Source: Streptomyces capillispiralis (GTDB lineage Bacteria; Actinomycetota; Actinomycetes; Streptomycetales; Streptomycetaceae). Taken from it: DNA of 64,000 bases. Of this stretch, positions 32,925 to 40,663 are shown one piece after another (within the stretch, counting starts at the first letter, position 1; every line of letters begins with the position of its first letter). The DNA lies in assembly GCF_007829875.1 (NCBI RefSeq), contig NZ_VIWV01000001.1:2512501-2576500 (forward strand), read 5' to 3'. Made by a program: the position numbers and the translations under genes. Under the pieces are notes generated by a model that searched no databases, had not been told where the DNA came from, and worked only from the letters and a program-made list of their open reading frames with translations.

Positions 32925-34568
32925 ATGCGCATCCCCGTCCCCCGGCCCCGCAGTCTCGCGGGCCAGCTCTTCGCCATCCAGGCCGTGCTCCTCGCGGTCG
33001 TGGTGGCCGGGTACGCGCTGTTCACCTACGTCAGCGACCGCAGCCAGGCCGAGCAGGCGGCGGTCCGCCAGGCCACCTCCGTGGCCCGCACGGTCGCCGA
33101 CTCCCCCTCCGTACGGGAGGCGATCCGCACCTCCGACCCCTCCGCCCGGCTCCAGCCGTACGCGCTGGCGGTGGTGCGCGACACCGACATCGACTTCGTC
33201 ACGATCATGGATCCGCGGGGCATCCGCTGGACCCACCCCGATCCCGAGCAGATCGGCCTGGTCTTCCAGGGCCACACGGCCCCGGCGCTGCGCGGCGGCA
33301 CCTTCACCGAGACCTACACCGGTACCCTCGGCCCGTCGGTCCGCGCCGTCACCCCGATCCGGGACGGCGAGCGGATCGTCGGCCTGGTCAGCGCGGGCAT
33401 AAAGGTCGAGGAGATCAGCCAGCGCGCCCAGGGGCAGCTGACCGCCCTGGTCGCGGTCGCGGCCGGCGCCCTCGGTCTCGGCGCGATCGGCACGTACGTG
33501 ATCAACGCCCGGCTGCGCCGCCACACGCACGGCATGAACGCGGCCGAGCTCAGCCACATGCACGACTACCATCAGGCCGCGCTCCACGCCGTGCGCGAAG
33601 GGCTGCTGATGCTGGACGGGCAGTACAGGGTGGCGCTGATCAACGACGGCGGCCGGGAACTGCTGGGTGTGGACCAGGAGGAGGACGTGGTGGGCAGATC
33701 GGTGGCGGGGCTGGGTCTTCCGGCACCGCTGACGGGCGCGCTGCTCGCCTCGGAGCCCCGGGTGGACGAGGTGCACCTGACAGCGGACCGGGTCCTGGTG
33801 GTGAACACCTCGCCGGTCACCGGCGGGCAGCAGCGGGGCTCGGTGGTGACCCTGCGGGACGTGACCGAGCTCCAGTCGCTGATGGGCGAGCTGGACTCGG
33901 AGCGGGGCTTCACCCAGGCGCTGCGCTCGCAGGCGCACGAGGCGGCGAACCGGCTGCACACCGTGGTCTCGCTGATCGAGCTGGGCCGGGCCGAGGAGGC
34001 GGTGGACTTCGCCACCGCCGAGCTGGAGCTGGCGCAGGCGCTCACCGACCAGGTGGTGGCGGCGGTGAGCGAGCCGGTGCTCGCGGCGCTGCTGCTGGGC
34101 AAGACCGCGCAGGCCAACGAGCGGGGCGTGGAGCTGGTGGTGTCGGCCGACAGCCGCCTGGACGACGGCCTGCTGCCGGACACCCTGCCCGCCCGCGACC
34201 TGGTCACCATCCTCGGCAACCTGATCGACAACGCCGTGGACGCGGCGCAGGGCGGCACGCATCCGCGGGTGACGGTGACGGCCCTGACCGAGGACGGCGC
34301 GGAGCTGATCCTCCGGGTGTCCGACACCGGCCCCGGCGTGGATCCCGACCACGCGGAGGCGGTCTTCCAGCGGGGCTTCTCGACCAAGCCGTCCGGTCCC
34401 GGCGGCCGTGGCCTGGGCCTCGCCCTGGTCCGCCAGGCGGTGGGCCGGCACGGCGGGGCCCTGTCGGTGGGCTCCGCCGACGGGGGCGGCGCGGTGTTCG
34501 AGGCGCGGCTGCCGCTGCGGGCCGCCGGGGCGGCCGCGGTGGCGCAGAGCCCGGGAGGCACCGTATGA
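32925..34568 (+). CDS. CitA/DcuS-type sensor histidine kinase
   Basis: Membrane sensor of external carboxylates. 547 aa from ATG 32925 (GGGAGG about 12 bases upstream). Transmembrane helix 1 lies at about residues 15-36 and helix 2 at about 175-197. Between them is a periplasm-type PAS/Cache sensor with DIDFVTIMDPRGIRWTHPDP, the signature of citrate/dicarboxylate sensors. A cytoplasmic PAS domain (AVREGLLMLDGQYRVALIN) follows, then a SpoOB-type dimerisation helix with phospho-acceptor His338 (SQAHEAANRLHTV) and an HATPase domain with NLIDNAVDAA, DTGPGV and GGRGLGLALV boxes. It overlaps the response regulator gene (ATGA). Divergent dctA is the expected target. Confidence 0.93.
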   Translation: MRIPVPRPRSLAGQLFAIQAVLLAVVVAGYALFTYVSDRSQAEQAAVRQATSVARTVADSPSVREAIRTSDPSARLQPYALAVVRDTDIDFVTIMDPRGIRWTHPDPEQIGLVFQGHTAPALRGGTFTETYTGTLGPSVRAVTPIRDGERIVGLVSAGIKVEEISQRAQGQLTALVAVAAGALGLGAIGTYVINARLRRHTHGMNAAELSHMHDYHQAALHAVREGLLMLDGQYRVALINDGGRELLGVDQEEDVVGRSVAGLGLPAPLTGALLASEPRVDEVHLTADRVLVVNTSPVTGGQQRGSVVTLRDVTELQSLMGELDSERGFTQALRSQAHEAANRLHTVVSLIELGRAEEAVDFATAELELAQALTDQVVAAVSEPVLAALLLGKTAQANERGVELVVSADSRLDDGLLPDTLPARDLVTILGNLIDNAVDAAQGGTHPRVTVTALTEDGAELILRVSDTGPGVDPDHAEAVFQRGFSTKPSGPGGRGLGLALVRQAVGRHGGALSVGSADGGGAVFEARLPLRAAGAAAVAQSPGGTV

Positions 34569-35248
34569 CCGGGCAGCCCATCCGGGTGCTGGTGGTCGAG
34601 GACGACCCGGTCGCCGCCGACGCGCATGTGCTGTACGTCGGCCGGGTGCCGGGGTTCGTCGCCGTCGGCAAGGCGCACACCGGCGCGGAGGCGCGGCGGG
34701 CGCTGGAGCGCACCCCCGTCGACCTGCTCCTGCTCGATCTGCACCTGCCCGATGTGCACGGGCTCCAGCTGGCGCGCTCGCTGCGGGCGGCAGGGCACCA
34801 CGCCGACGTGATCGCGGTGACCTCCGCCCGGGACCTCGCGGTGGTGCGCGAGGGCGTGTCGCTGGGGGTCGTGCAGTACGTGCTGAAACCGTTCACCTTC
34901 GCCACGCTGCGGGACCGTCTGGTGCGCTACGCCGAGTTCCACGCGGCGGTGGGCGAGGCCAGCGGCCAGGACGAGGTGGACCGGGCGCTGGCCGCCCTGC
35001 GCGCCCCCGGGCCGGCCGCCCTGCCGAAGGGGCTGAGCGCGCCGACGCTGGAGCGGGTGACGGTGGCCCTGCGGGACGCCGGCGAGGGCCTGACCGCCGC
35101 GGGGGTCGCGGAGGCGGTCGGCATCTCCCGCATCACCGCCCGCCGCTATCTGGAGCACCTGGTCGACGCCGGCCGCGCGGCCCGGCGTCCGCAGTACGGG
35201 ACCGTGGGGCGGCCGGAGTTGCAGTACCGCTGGGTGACCGGGGGGTGA
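34565..35248 (+). CDS. CitB/DcuR-type response regulator
   Basis: 227 aa. The receiver domain (about residues 1-125) has phospho-acceptor Asp58 (LLLLDLHLPDVHG), acidic pair Glu/Asp in VVEDDPVAADAH, and Lys108 in YVLKPFTF. The C-terminal half is a helix-turn-helix of the CitB family (LTAAGVAEAVGISRITARRYLEHL) ending GRPELQYRW. Translationally coupled to the kinase gene. It is expected to activate dctA, and possibly other C4-dicarboxylate genes, when phosphorylated. Confidence 0.93.
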   Translation: MTGQPIRVLVVEDDPVAADAHVLYVGRVPGFVAVGKAHTGAEARRALERTPVDLLLLDLHLPDVHGLQLARSLRAAGHHADVIAVTSARDLAVVREGVSLGVVQYVLKPFTFATLRDRLVRYAEFHAAVGEASGQDEVDRALAALRAPGPAALPKGLSAPTLERVTVALRDAGEGLTAAGVAEAVGISRITARRYLEHLVDAGRAARRPQYGTVGRPELQYRWVTGG

Positions 35249-35280
35249 GGCTCACCAGGCCCTCACCCGCGCCGCCGCGC

Positions 35281-35320
35281 GATCCGTGCCGATCCCTGCC
35301 GATCCCTGCCGATCCCTGCC
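35281..35320. repeat. 10-bp tandem repeat, four units
   Basis: Unit GATCCCTGCC repeated in tandem. The first copy has one change (G for C) and a diverged GATCAAGGCG follows the last. It lies 32 bases past the response regulator stop. Confidence 0.8.
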
Positions 35321-35650
35321 GATCAAGGCGATCACGGTGCCGTCCGGGGAAGGTCAAGGGGTGAGCGGACCGGCCGGTTTGCGCCGCGCGGGCACCCGGC
35401 CGGCCGGGCCCCGGAAGGGACACTTCTTCGTACGGATGCCCGCACTTCGTACACCCGCACCGCCGCGGCGACGAGGGCGGACGCCGCCCCGGCTGGGCGC
35501 ATATGCCCACTGAGCTTGCCCTTCACCGTCCGGGGCCTCCGGAGGCGCCGGACCGCCCGGCACCCCGGCACCCCGGCCTCCCGGACACGGGCCGCCGACT
35601 CACCGGTAGCCGTACCTTCCTACAATCAGTGATCCTGGCCGAACAGACCG

Positions 35651-35679
35651 TAGTCAGCCCGTCCGGGCGGCCCTAGCTT
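35651..35679 (+). promoter_or_regulatory. Probable promoter of the leaderless HTH gene
   Basis: TAGTCA (35651-35656), a 17-base spacer, TAGCTT (35674-35679), then 7 bases to the GTG at 35687. Confidence 0.45.
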
Positions 35680-35686
35680 GTGGGCC

Positions 35687-36409
35687 GTGCACCGACCCTC
35701 CGCTCATCCGGACCATCCCCCGCTCCCGCCCTTCGACGCCCCCGCCGCCCGCCGGCTGCGCACCGCCCTCGGCATGGACCCCGACCACGTCGCCCACACC
35801 CTGCGCGCCTCCTACGCCCTGCCGTACGCCAGCCCGGCCCTAGTCACCGCCTGGGAACGCGGGACGGCCGCCCCCTCCCACCCCGAACTGACCGCGCTGG
35901 CGGGCGTGTTGTGGTGCTCGCCGGGTGACCTCATAGGGCGGCCGCGCACCCTGCGCGAGCACCGCGTCGCCCGCGGTCTGGCACCCGAGGACGTCGCCCG
36001 TACCGTGGGCCACGAACTCCAGGCGTATCTGCGGATGGAGGAGACCGGCCGGTGGCGCGGCACCGAGCGGCAGTCCGCCGCCCTGGCCCGGCTGCTCGCC
36101 CTGTCGCCGGCCGACGTCGTCACCGTCACCGGCCGGGAGGACGCCCTCGCGGAAGTGCTGCGCCGTGCGGCGACGACGCGCTGGCAGGCGTACGTCCGGC
36201 CGGTCCTGAAGGTCGTCCCGCTGGAGCGGCGGCTGGTGGAGGGGGTGCTCCACCGGCTGCACCGGGACTACCAGGGCCACATGGCCGCCACCCTCAGCCG
36301 GGGCGGCGGCCACGGCGACGCGGGCGACAGGGGCCGGGAGTTCCTCGACCGGATCGTCGATCACTTCTGGACGGCGGTCACGAGGAGTCCGCGCGGGTCA
36401 AGGCCGTGA
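35687..36409 (+). CDS. Transcriptional regulator with two tandem XRE-type HTH domains
   Basis: 240 aa. The GTG at 35687 is preferred because a -10 sequence lies 7 bases before it (leaderless) and no ribosome site is present. Two consecutive XRE-like folds are visible. The first (about residues 17-75) reads DAPAARRLRTALGM then SPALVTAWERGTAAPSHPEL. The second (about 80-130) reads TLREHRVARGLAPEDVARTVG then LRMEETGRWRG. The C-terminal 90 residues are helical with no recognised domain. Targets are unknown; it marks the last conserved-looking gene before the biosynthetic cluster. Confidence 0.8.
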   Translation: MHRPSAHPDHPPLPPFDAPAARRLRTALGMDPDHVAHTLRASYALPYASPALVTAWERGTAAPSHPELTALAGVLWCSPGDLIGRPRTLREHRVARGLAPEDVARTVGHELQAYLRMEETGRWRGTERQSAALARLLALSPADVVTVTGREDALAEVLRRAATTRWQAYVRPVLKVVPLERRLVEGVLHRLHRDYQGHMAATLSRGGGHGDAGDRGREFLDRIVDHFWTAVTRSPRGSRP

Positions 36410-36451
36410 GAAGGACGCTGAAGCGGGCGAAGGAGCTGCGGCGGGCCGGAC

Positions 36452-36736
36452 TCAGGACGCGTCGGCGTCGGCGTCGTCGGCTCCGGCCGCTTCGTCCCGC
36501 GCCATGGCGAGGAAGCGCCGGATGGCCTCGACCGGCATGTCGAGCCCCTCGGACGCGGACTGCTCGTCGCCGAACACCTGCACGGCCTCGGTGACCGCCC
36601 CGGCCAGTTCGACCTCTGCCTTGCGGACCTTCGCCTCCGCCTTGTCCACGGTGTCGACCACCGCCAACTGGCGGCGCTGCTTCTCCTGAAGCCGCTGCTT
36701 GCGTGAAAGGTTCTTGTCATGGTTCCGCACGGACAT
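36452..36736 (-). CDS. Small charged, coiled-coil protein of unknown function
   Basis: 94 aa from ATG 36736; a start four codons upstream is open, but a promoter places transcription at 36736. Sequence begins SVRNHDKNLSRKQRLQEKQRRQL, strongly basic and probably helical. An Ala/Glu/Lys-rich middle likely forms a coiled coil, and the acidic tail is rich in Ala and Asp. Unrecognised family. Codon bias is normal for the host. Convergent with the HTH gene; terminates 42 bases from it. Confidence 0.6.
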   Translation of the reverse strand: MSVRNHDKNLSRKQRLQEKQRRQLAVVDTVDKAEAKVRKAEVELAGAVTEAVQVFGDEQSASEGLDMPVEAIRRFLAMARDEAAGADDADADAS

Positions 36737-36743
36737 GGCCAAG

Positions 36744-36771
36744 ATCATAATCAGTTCGCGTGCGCGCTCAA
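36744..36771 (-). promoter_or_regulatory. Promoter of the small leaderless gene
   Basis: TTGAGC (36771-36766), a 16-base spacer, TATGAT (36749-36744), 7 bases before the ATG at 36736. This is one of the best -10 matches in the window and decides the start codon. Confidence 0.6.
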
Positions 36772-36825
36772 GCCGTCGGCCGCAGCCGGCTGCCGCGGCC
36801 CGTCGGGCGGGGTCACCGGCGCGTT

Positions 36826-36848
36826 CCCGCCCGCCGGTACCGGGCGGG
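36826..36848 (-). terminator. Hairpin at the end of the LanB operon
   Basis: Perfect 8-bp arms (CCCGCCCG at 36826-36833 and its complement at 36841-36848) with a 7-base loop, 23 bases past the stop of the last LanB gene. Confidence 0.45.
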
Positions 36849-36870
36849 TCCCGAGGCGGGCGGACCCCGG

Positions 36871-39153
36871 TCAGTCCGTGCCCGTGTCGAAGGCGACGAA
36901 GCGCAGTTCCGAGGTGTACCGGCGTCCTTCGTCGTCGCGGAGCCAGGTCTGCTCCGGAGTGGGCAGCATCTCCGTGAACGTGACCGTGCCCTCCGGGTCC
37001 CGGCGGCCCAGTCGGCGCAGCGCCTTGGCGAGGATGGTCACGTAGACGGGGCTGTCGAAGTCGACGTAGAACGGCCGGGACTCGGTCGGCGAGACGACGA
37101 AGACGTAACGGGGCAGGCCGAGTCGGGCGCGCCAGCGGCGGGCGCGGACGAAGCGGCGGGCCTCGTCCTTGTCGTCGGCGAAGTCCGCCCCGGCCGCGGG
37201 CAGTCGCCAGGTCTCCCGGGCCACCACCAGTCGGTCGAGGGTGACGCGCGGAGTGTGGTCGGCCTGCGGCAGGAGCTGGAAGAGGTCCATCGACAGGGTG
37301 GTCAGGACGTGCGAGAAGACGTCCGTCACCGGGAACCTCGCACCGTCCGGGAGCCGGACGACGAGGTCGCCCCCGTGCTCCTCGACGACGGCGTCGGCGC
37401 TGCGCACGGCCCGGGGGCGGGTGGGGTCCGCGGTGAAGTCGGTCAGGGCGACCTGGTAGTCCTCGGGCCGGATCAGCGTGTGCCGGACCCGGGTGGACAG
37501 GCGCGCACGGTGCTCCTTGGGGAGCAGCGGCAGCAGACGGGGGCCCGGGTGGTCCCGGTCGGTGAGACGGAGCAGTTCGCCGACGTCCGGGTGCTGGTGG
37601 GTGAAGAGCGAGGCGCCCAGCGTGTTGGCGGCCAGGTGGAGTTCACCGAGGACGAGGGTGAAGTCGCCACGGGCCACCGCCTCGGTGCCGTCGGCGACGA
37701 CCATGATGTCCGGACTGAGGTAGCGGGCCGCCGTCCAGCCGCCGGAACCGGGGAACTCCTGCCGCACCGCCGCCTCGATGTCCGCGGAGCGGACGTCCAC
37801 GCGGCGGGCGCCCGCGGGGACCGCGAGGATCCGCCGCCAGGTGGCGGCGAACTCCTCCTGGAGTTCATCGGCGGTGGCGCGCACCGTGCCGTGCAGCAGC
37901 GGCAGGCACGCGAACCAGAAGGCGGCCAGGTCCACCGGTCCCTCGGCGGCGAGGCGTTCGTACACCGGACGCATACCGGTCCGCAGCGCGGCGGCGAGCC
38001 GTGAGGTGAGCCATCCGGCGCTGTCCATGAGCAGCCGCAGCGGGCGCAGCGCCCGCAGCACCTCGGGGCCGAGGCGAGCCGTCGCGGACCGGCGGGAGTC
38101 GTGGTACACGAGCGCACGGCACGGCGCGGTCGAGGCGGACTTCTCCCGCACGGCGGCGGTGTCGGTCAGTTCGGTGAAGTCCCGCTCCAGATCGGTCAGC
38201 GCGCCGACCAGCGCGTCCACGTCGCGGGCGGCCGCCACCGCCGCGCGTCCCTCCTCCAGCCGGTCCAGCGCGGCGAGCCCCCGCCGGCGCGGTCCGGACG
38301 CGCCGACCGTCTCCAGCCAGGTGCGCAGGTCACGGTCCGGGTGGGTGCCCGCGGGGACCTCCAGGCGCCACGCCACCCAGCGGCGGGCGACCAGATCGGC
38401 GAGGACGGCGGGCACGTCGAGGTCCGGGAGCGCGGCGGCGATCGCCCGCGCCGGGCGGACGCCGTCACAGAGGGCGAGGACGGCCGCGGTGCCGGCGGGG
38501 ACCGTCACCGGCCGCCTGCCGGGCACGCGGACCCGGTCGCCGTCCACCGTGACGAAGGGCACCCGGCGGGGAGCGATCCACTCCCGCAGACCGGGGTCGG
38601 CGTCCAGCGTCCTGGCGAGCGCGTCGATGCCCCAGCTCGCCCAGTAGACGGTGGACTCGGCGACCAGTCCGGAGCCCGTGGAGAGGGCGGCACCGGACGT
38701 CGCGGCGTCCCAGCGGCCCCAGCCGACGGGTCCGAAGAAGCCGATGGTGTCGTTCTTCACGCAGAACCGCTGCCAGTAGTGGGCGACCAGCTCCTCGCGC
38801 TGGCGGGGCATGCTGCTGCGCGGGTCCACGCCCGGCGTCCAGCGCAGGAACGGCGCGACGCCGGAGGTGAGCACCGGGCGGTTCTGCCAGGCCACGGCCT
38901 CGCGGAAGGACGGCATGCGGGCGATGTCCTGGAGGGTGTGCGCGGTCTCCACGGCGGCGTCGGCGAAGAGTCGGGCGAAGTCCTCCCAGCCGGCGCCGTC
39001 GAGGGGGGCGTCCGCGTCGAACTTGTCGGCCGCCTCGGCCAGTCCGGCCGGGGCCAGCCGCAGGACCCCGTCGGCGGGGAAGCCGGGGCCGCGCAGCGCG
39101 AACTGCTCCCACAGGCGCCAGCGGCCGAGGGACGGTACGAGGTCTTCGGTCAT
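36871..39153 (-). CDS. LanB-family (lantibiotic dehydratase N-terminal) protein 1
   Basis: 760 aa from ATG 39153 (AAGGAG 9 bases upstream). It belongs to the LanB glutamyl-transfer fold: canonical LanB uses glutamyl-tRNA to activate Ser/Thr, and the related PEARL enzymes use aminoacyl-tRNA to add residues to peptide C-termini. Features are FALRGPGFP near residue 20, LRWTPGVDPRSSMPRQREEL, then RFCVKNDTIGFFGPVGWGRW where classical LanBs have a TPFGLFAG-like segment. It ends FVFVVSPTESRPFYVDFDSP...RYTSELRFVAFD. It is much shorter than full class I LanB (about 1000 aa) and no elimination (SpaB_C) domain is fused or nearby. The other LanB here ends at the same motif, so neither is truncated. A 152-bp stretch is identical to that paralogue. 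The natural substrate is unknown. Confidence 0.82.
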   Translation of the reverse strand: MTEDLVPSLGRWRLWEQFALRGPGFPADGVLRLAPAGLAEAADKFDADAPLDGAGWEDFARLFADAAVETAHTLQDIARMPSFREAVAWQNRPVLTSGVAPFLRWTPGVDPRSSMPRQREELVAHYWQRFCVKNDTIGFFGPVGWGRWDAATSGAALSTGSGLVAESTVYWASWGIDALARTLDADPGLREWIAPRRVPFVTVDGDRVRVPGRRPVTVPAGTAAVLALCDGVRPARAIAAALPDLDVPAVLADLVARRWVAWRLEVPAGTHPDRDLRTWLETVGASGPRRRGLAALDRLEEGRAAVAAARDVDALVGALTDLERDFTELTDTAAVREKSASTAPCRALVYHDSRRSATARLGPEVLRALRPLRLLMDSAGWLTSRLAAALRTGMRPVYERLAAEGPVDLAAFWFACLPLLHGTVRATADELQEEFAATWRRILAVPAGARRVDVRSADIEAAVRQEFPGSGGWTAARYLSPDIMVVADGTEAVARGDFTLVLGELHLAANTLGASLFTHQHPDVGELLRLTDRDHPGPRLLPLLPKEHRARLSTRVRHTLIRPEDYQVALTDFTADPTRPRAVRSADAVVEEHGGDLVVRLPDGARFPVTDVFSHVLTTLSMDLFQLLPQADHTPRVTLDRLVVARETWRLPAAGADFADDKDEARRFVRARRWRARLGLPRYVFVVSPTESRPFYVDFDSPVYVTILAKALRRLGRRDPEGTVTFTEMLPTPEQTWLRDDEGRRYTSELRFVAFDTGTD

Positions 39154-39193
39154 GGCAGGGCTCTCCTTGCGAGCGGGGACGGACAGGTGGAGG

Positions 39194-39265
39194 GAGACGG
39201 GGGCGACGGGCGGGGGGGAGACGGGGGCGACGGGCGGAGGGACACGGGGGCGACGGGCGGGGGGG
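39194..39265. repeat. 24-bp tandem repeat, three units, upstream of LanB 1
   Basis: Three near-identical 24-bp units (39194-39217, 39218-39241, 39242-39265), each containing GAC/CACGGGGGCGACGGGCGG. They fill part of the 248-base gap between the carrier protein gene and LanB 1. Being a multiple of three, they leave a long open frame that is not a gene. Confidence 0.8.
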
Positions 39266-39401
39266 GAGACCTCGGGCGGGCGGAGGCGGACGGTCGGGCT
39301 GTGCGGCGGCAGGCGGGGAGAGGGGCAGCCGGACCCGCCCCCGGTCCTCGTGCGGGTGGGCCGCGCCGAGGACCGGTGGGGCACGCGGTGGTGGCCGCGG
39401 G

Positions 39402-39656
39402 TCAGGCGCGGCCGTAGTCGGTGTCGACGACCTCGGCCAGGTCCCGCGGTGTGGGGTAGGCGAAGACCAGGGAGACCGGCACCTCCGCGCCGATGACCTG
39501 CTCGAGGTGGCCGGTGATCTGGAAGGCGGTGAGCGAGTCGCCGCCGGCCTCGTAGAAGTCGGTGTCCTCGGTCAGGTCGGACAGGCCGAGCACCTCGCGG
39601 AAGATGCCGACGAGCAGGTCGACGGTGCGGGTGGCGGTCGCGGCGTTCTCGGTCAT
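39402..39656 (-). CDS. Free-standing carrier protein (PCP/ACP)
   Basis: 84 aa. Carries an acyl or aminoacyl group on a phosphopantetheine arm at Ser41 of the motif EAGGDSLTAFQ. Typical four-helix carrier sequence with LGLSDLTEDTDFYEAG and VSLVFAYPTPRDLAEVV. The start (ATG 39656, GAGGAG 9 bases upstream) overlaps the stop of the PLP enzyme gene. It is coupled to an A domain gene two genes upstream and should be loaded by it; activation would come from the phosphopantetheinyl transferase encoded at 44980. Confidence 0.93.
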   Translation of the reverse strand: MTENAATATRTVDLLVGIFREVLGLSDLTEDTDFYEAGGDSLTAFQITGHLEQVIGAEVPVSLVFAYPTPRDLAEVVDTDYGRA

Positions 39657-40663
39657 GATGTGTGCTCCTCGGTGGTTGCCACGGTTGTTTCCGTGGGGTC
39701 GGTGGTGTCCGTGTGGTGCAGGGCGTGCAGGCGGGCGGGTGTGTTGCCGCCGGAGACGACGGCCACGGCCCGTTCGCGGCGGCCGACCCGCAGGGCTCCG
39801 GCCAGTGCGACGGCTCCGCTGGGTTCGGCGTCGACGCCGAGGCGGTGCAGCAGTGCGGCGGCGGCGAGGATCTCGTCGTCGCCGACGGCGATCAGGTCGT
39901 CGACGCGGTCGCGGATGATCGGGTAGGGGACGCGCCCCGGCCGCTGGCCGCGCAGTCCGTCGGCGACGGTGGTGCAGGGCGGCAGCTGAACGGGGTGCCC
40001 GGCGGCCAGGGAACGGCCGTAACGGGGCGCGCGGGCCGGTTCGACGCCGACGATCCGGACCGGGTGGACCGCGGCGGCGAGGCAGACACCGGCGAGGAGT
40101 CCGCCACCGCCGGTCGGGACGTACACCGTCTCGGTGTCGGGGGCGTCGGCGAGGAGTTCGGCGCCGACCGTGCCCTGCCCGGCAACCACCAGGCGGTGGT
40201 CCGAGGAGGGCACGAGGGTGGCGCCGGTCTCCTGCGCGAGCGCGCCCGCCCGCTCCTCCCGCTCGGCCACTCCCCCGCCCACGCGGACGGTCTCGGCGCC
40301 CAGCGCGCGGATGGCGGCGGTCTTGGCGGGGTCCGCGCCCGCCGCGAGGACGACGGTCAGACGGATGCCGAGGGAGCGGGCGAGCAGGGCGAGGGCGATG
40401 CCGTGGTTGCCGGACGAACCGGTGACGACCCGCTCGGCCCCGAGCGCCAGGAGGGCGTTGGCGGCTCCGCGTGTCTTGAACGAGCCGCCGTGCTGGAGGT
40501 GTTCCGCCTTCAGCAGCAGTCGCGTGCCGGGCGCCGCGGACACCGGGCCGTTCAGCAGGGGCGTGCGGCGGACGTGCGGGGCGATGCGGGCGGCGGCCGC
40601 GACGACGTCGGCGGGGCCGGGCAGGGTGCCGGCCGTGGCCGGCCGCAGCCCGGTGGCGGTCAC
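39653..40663 (-). CDS. PLP-dependent threonine dehydratase-like enzyme (fold type II)
   Basis: 336 aa from GTG 40663, overlapping the A-domain stop (GTGA) with GGGGAG upstream. Fold-type II PLP enzyme: Schiff-base Lys63 in GGSFKTRGAAN, substrate loop SSGNHGIAL, and phosphate-binding loop PTGGGGLLAG. Family members deaminate L-Thr or L-Ser to 2-oxoacids, or act as Ser racemases or diaminopropionate synthases. No ACT regulatory domain, so it is the catabolic/biosynthetic length. Being sandwiched between an A domain and a carrier gene with 4-base overlaps implies that it makes or modifies the building block that they use. Which reaction it performs cannot be read from sequence. Confidence 0.85.
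   Translation of the reverse strand: MTATGLRPATAGTLPGPADVVAAAARIAPHVRRTPLLNGPVSAAPGTRLLLKAEHLQHGGSFKTRGAANALLALGAERVVTGSSGNHGIALALLARSLGIRLTVVLAAGADPAKTAAIRALGAETVRVGGGVAEREERAGALAQETGATLVPSSDHRLVVAGQGTVGAELLADAPDTETVYVPTGGGGLLAGVCLAAAVHPVRIVGVEPARAPRYGRSLAAGHPVQLPPCTTVADGLRGQRPGRVPYPIIRDRVDDLIAVGDDEILAAAALLHRLGVDAEPSGAVALAGALRVGRRERAVAVVSGGNTPARLHALHHTDTTDPTETTVATTEEHTS

Larger units (their letters stand above)
35249..35686. other. 438-base intergenic region with short tandem repeat and a leaderless promoter
   Basis: Holds the 10-bp tandem repeat at 35281-35320, a GC-rich imperfect hairpin near 35527-35570 and the promoter of the next gene at 35651-35679. Open frames here have no start signal or family resemblance. 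Confidence 0.5.

Noticed and set aside
35281..35320. CRISPR array
   Set aside because: Repeat units are 10 bp, directly adjacent, with no spacers and no cas genes.
39194..39265. CRISPR array or coding repeats
   Set aside because: 24-bp units are contiguous without spacers; the open frame through them precedes the real LanB1 start, which has its own ribosome site.
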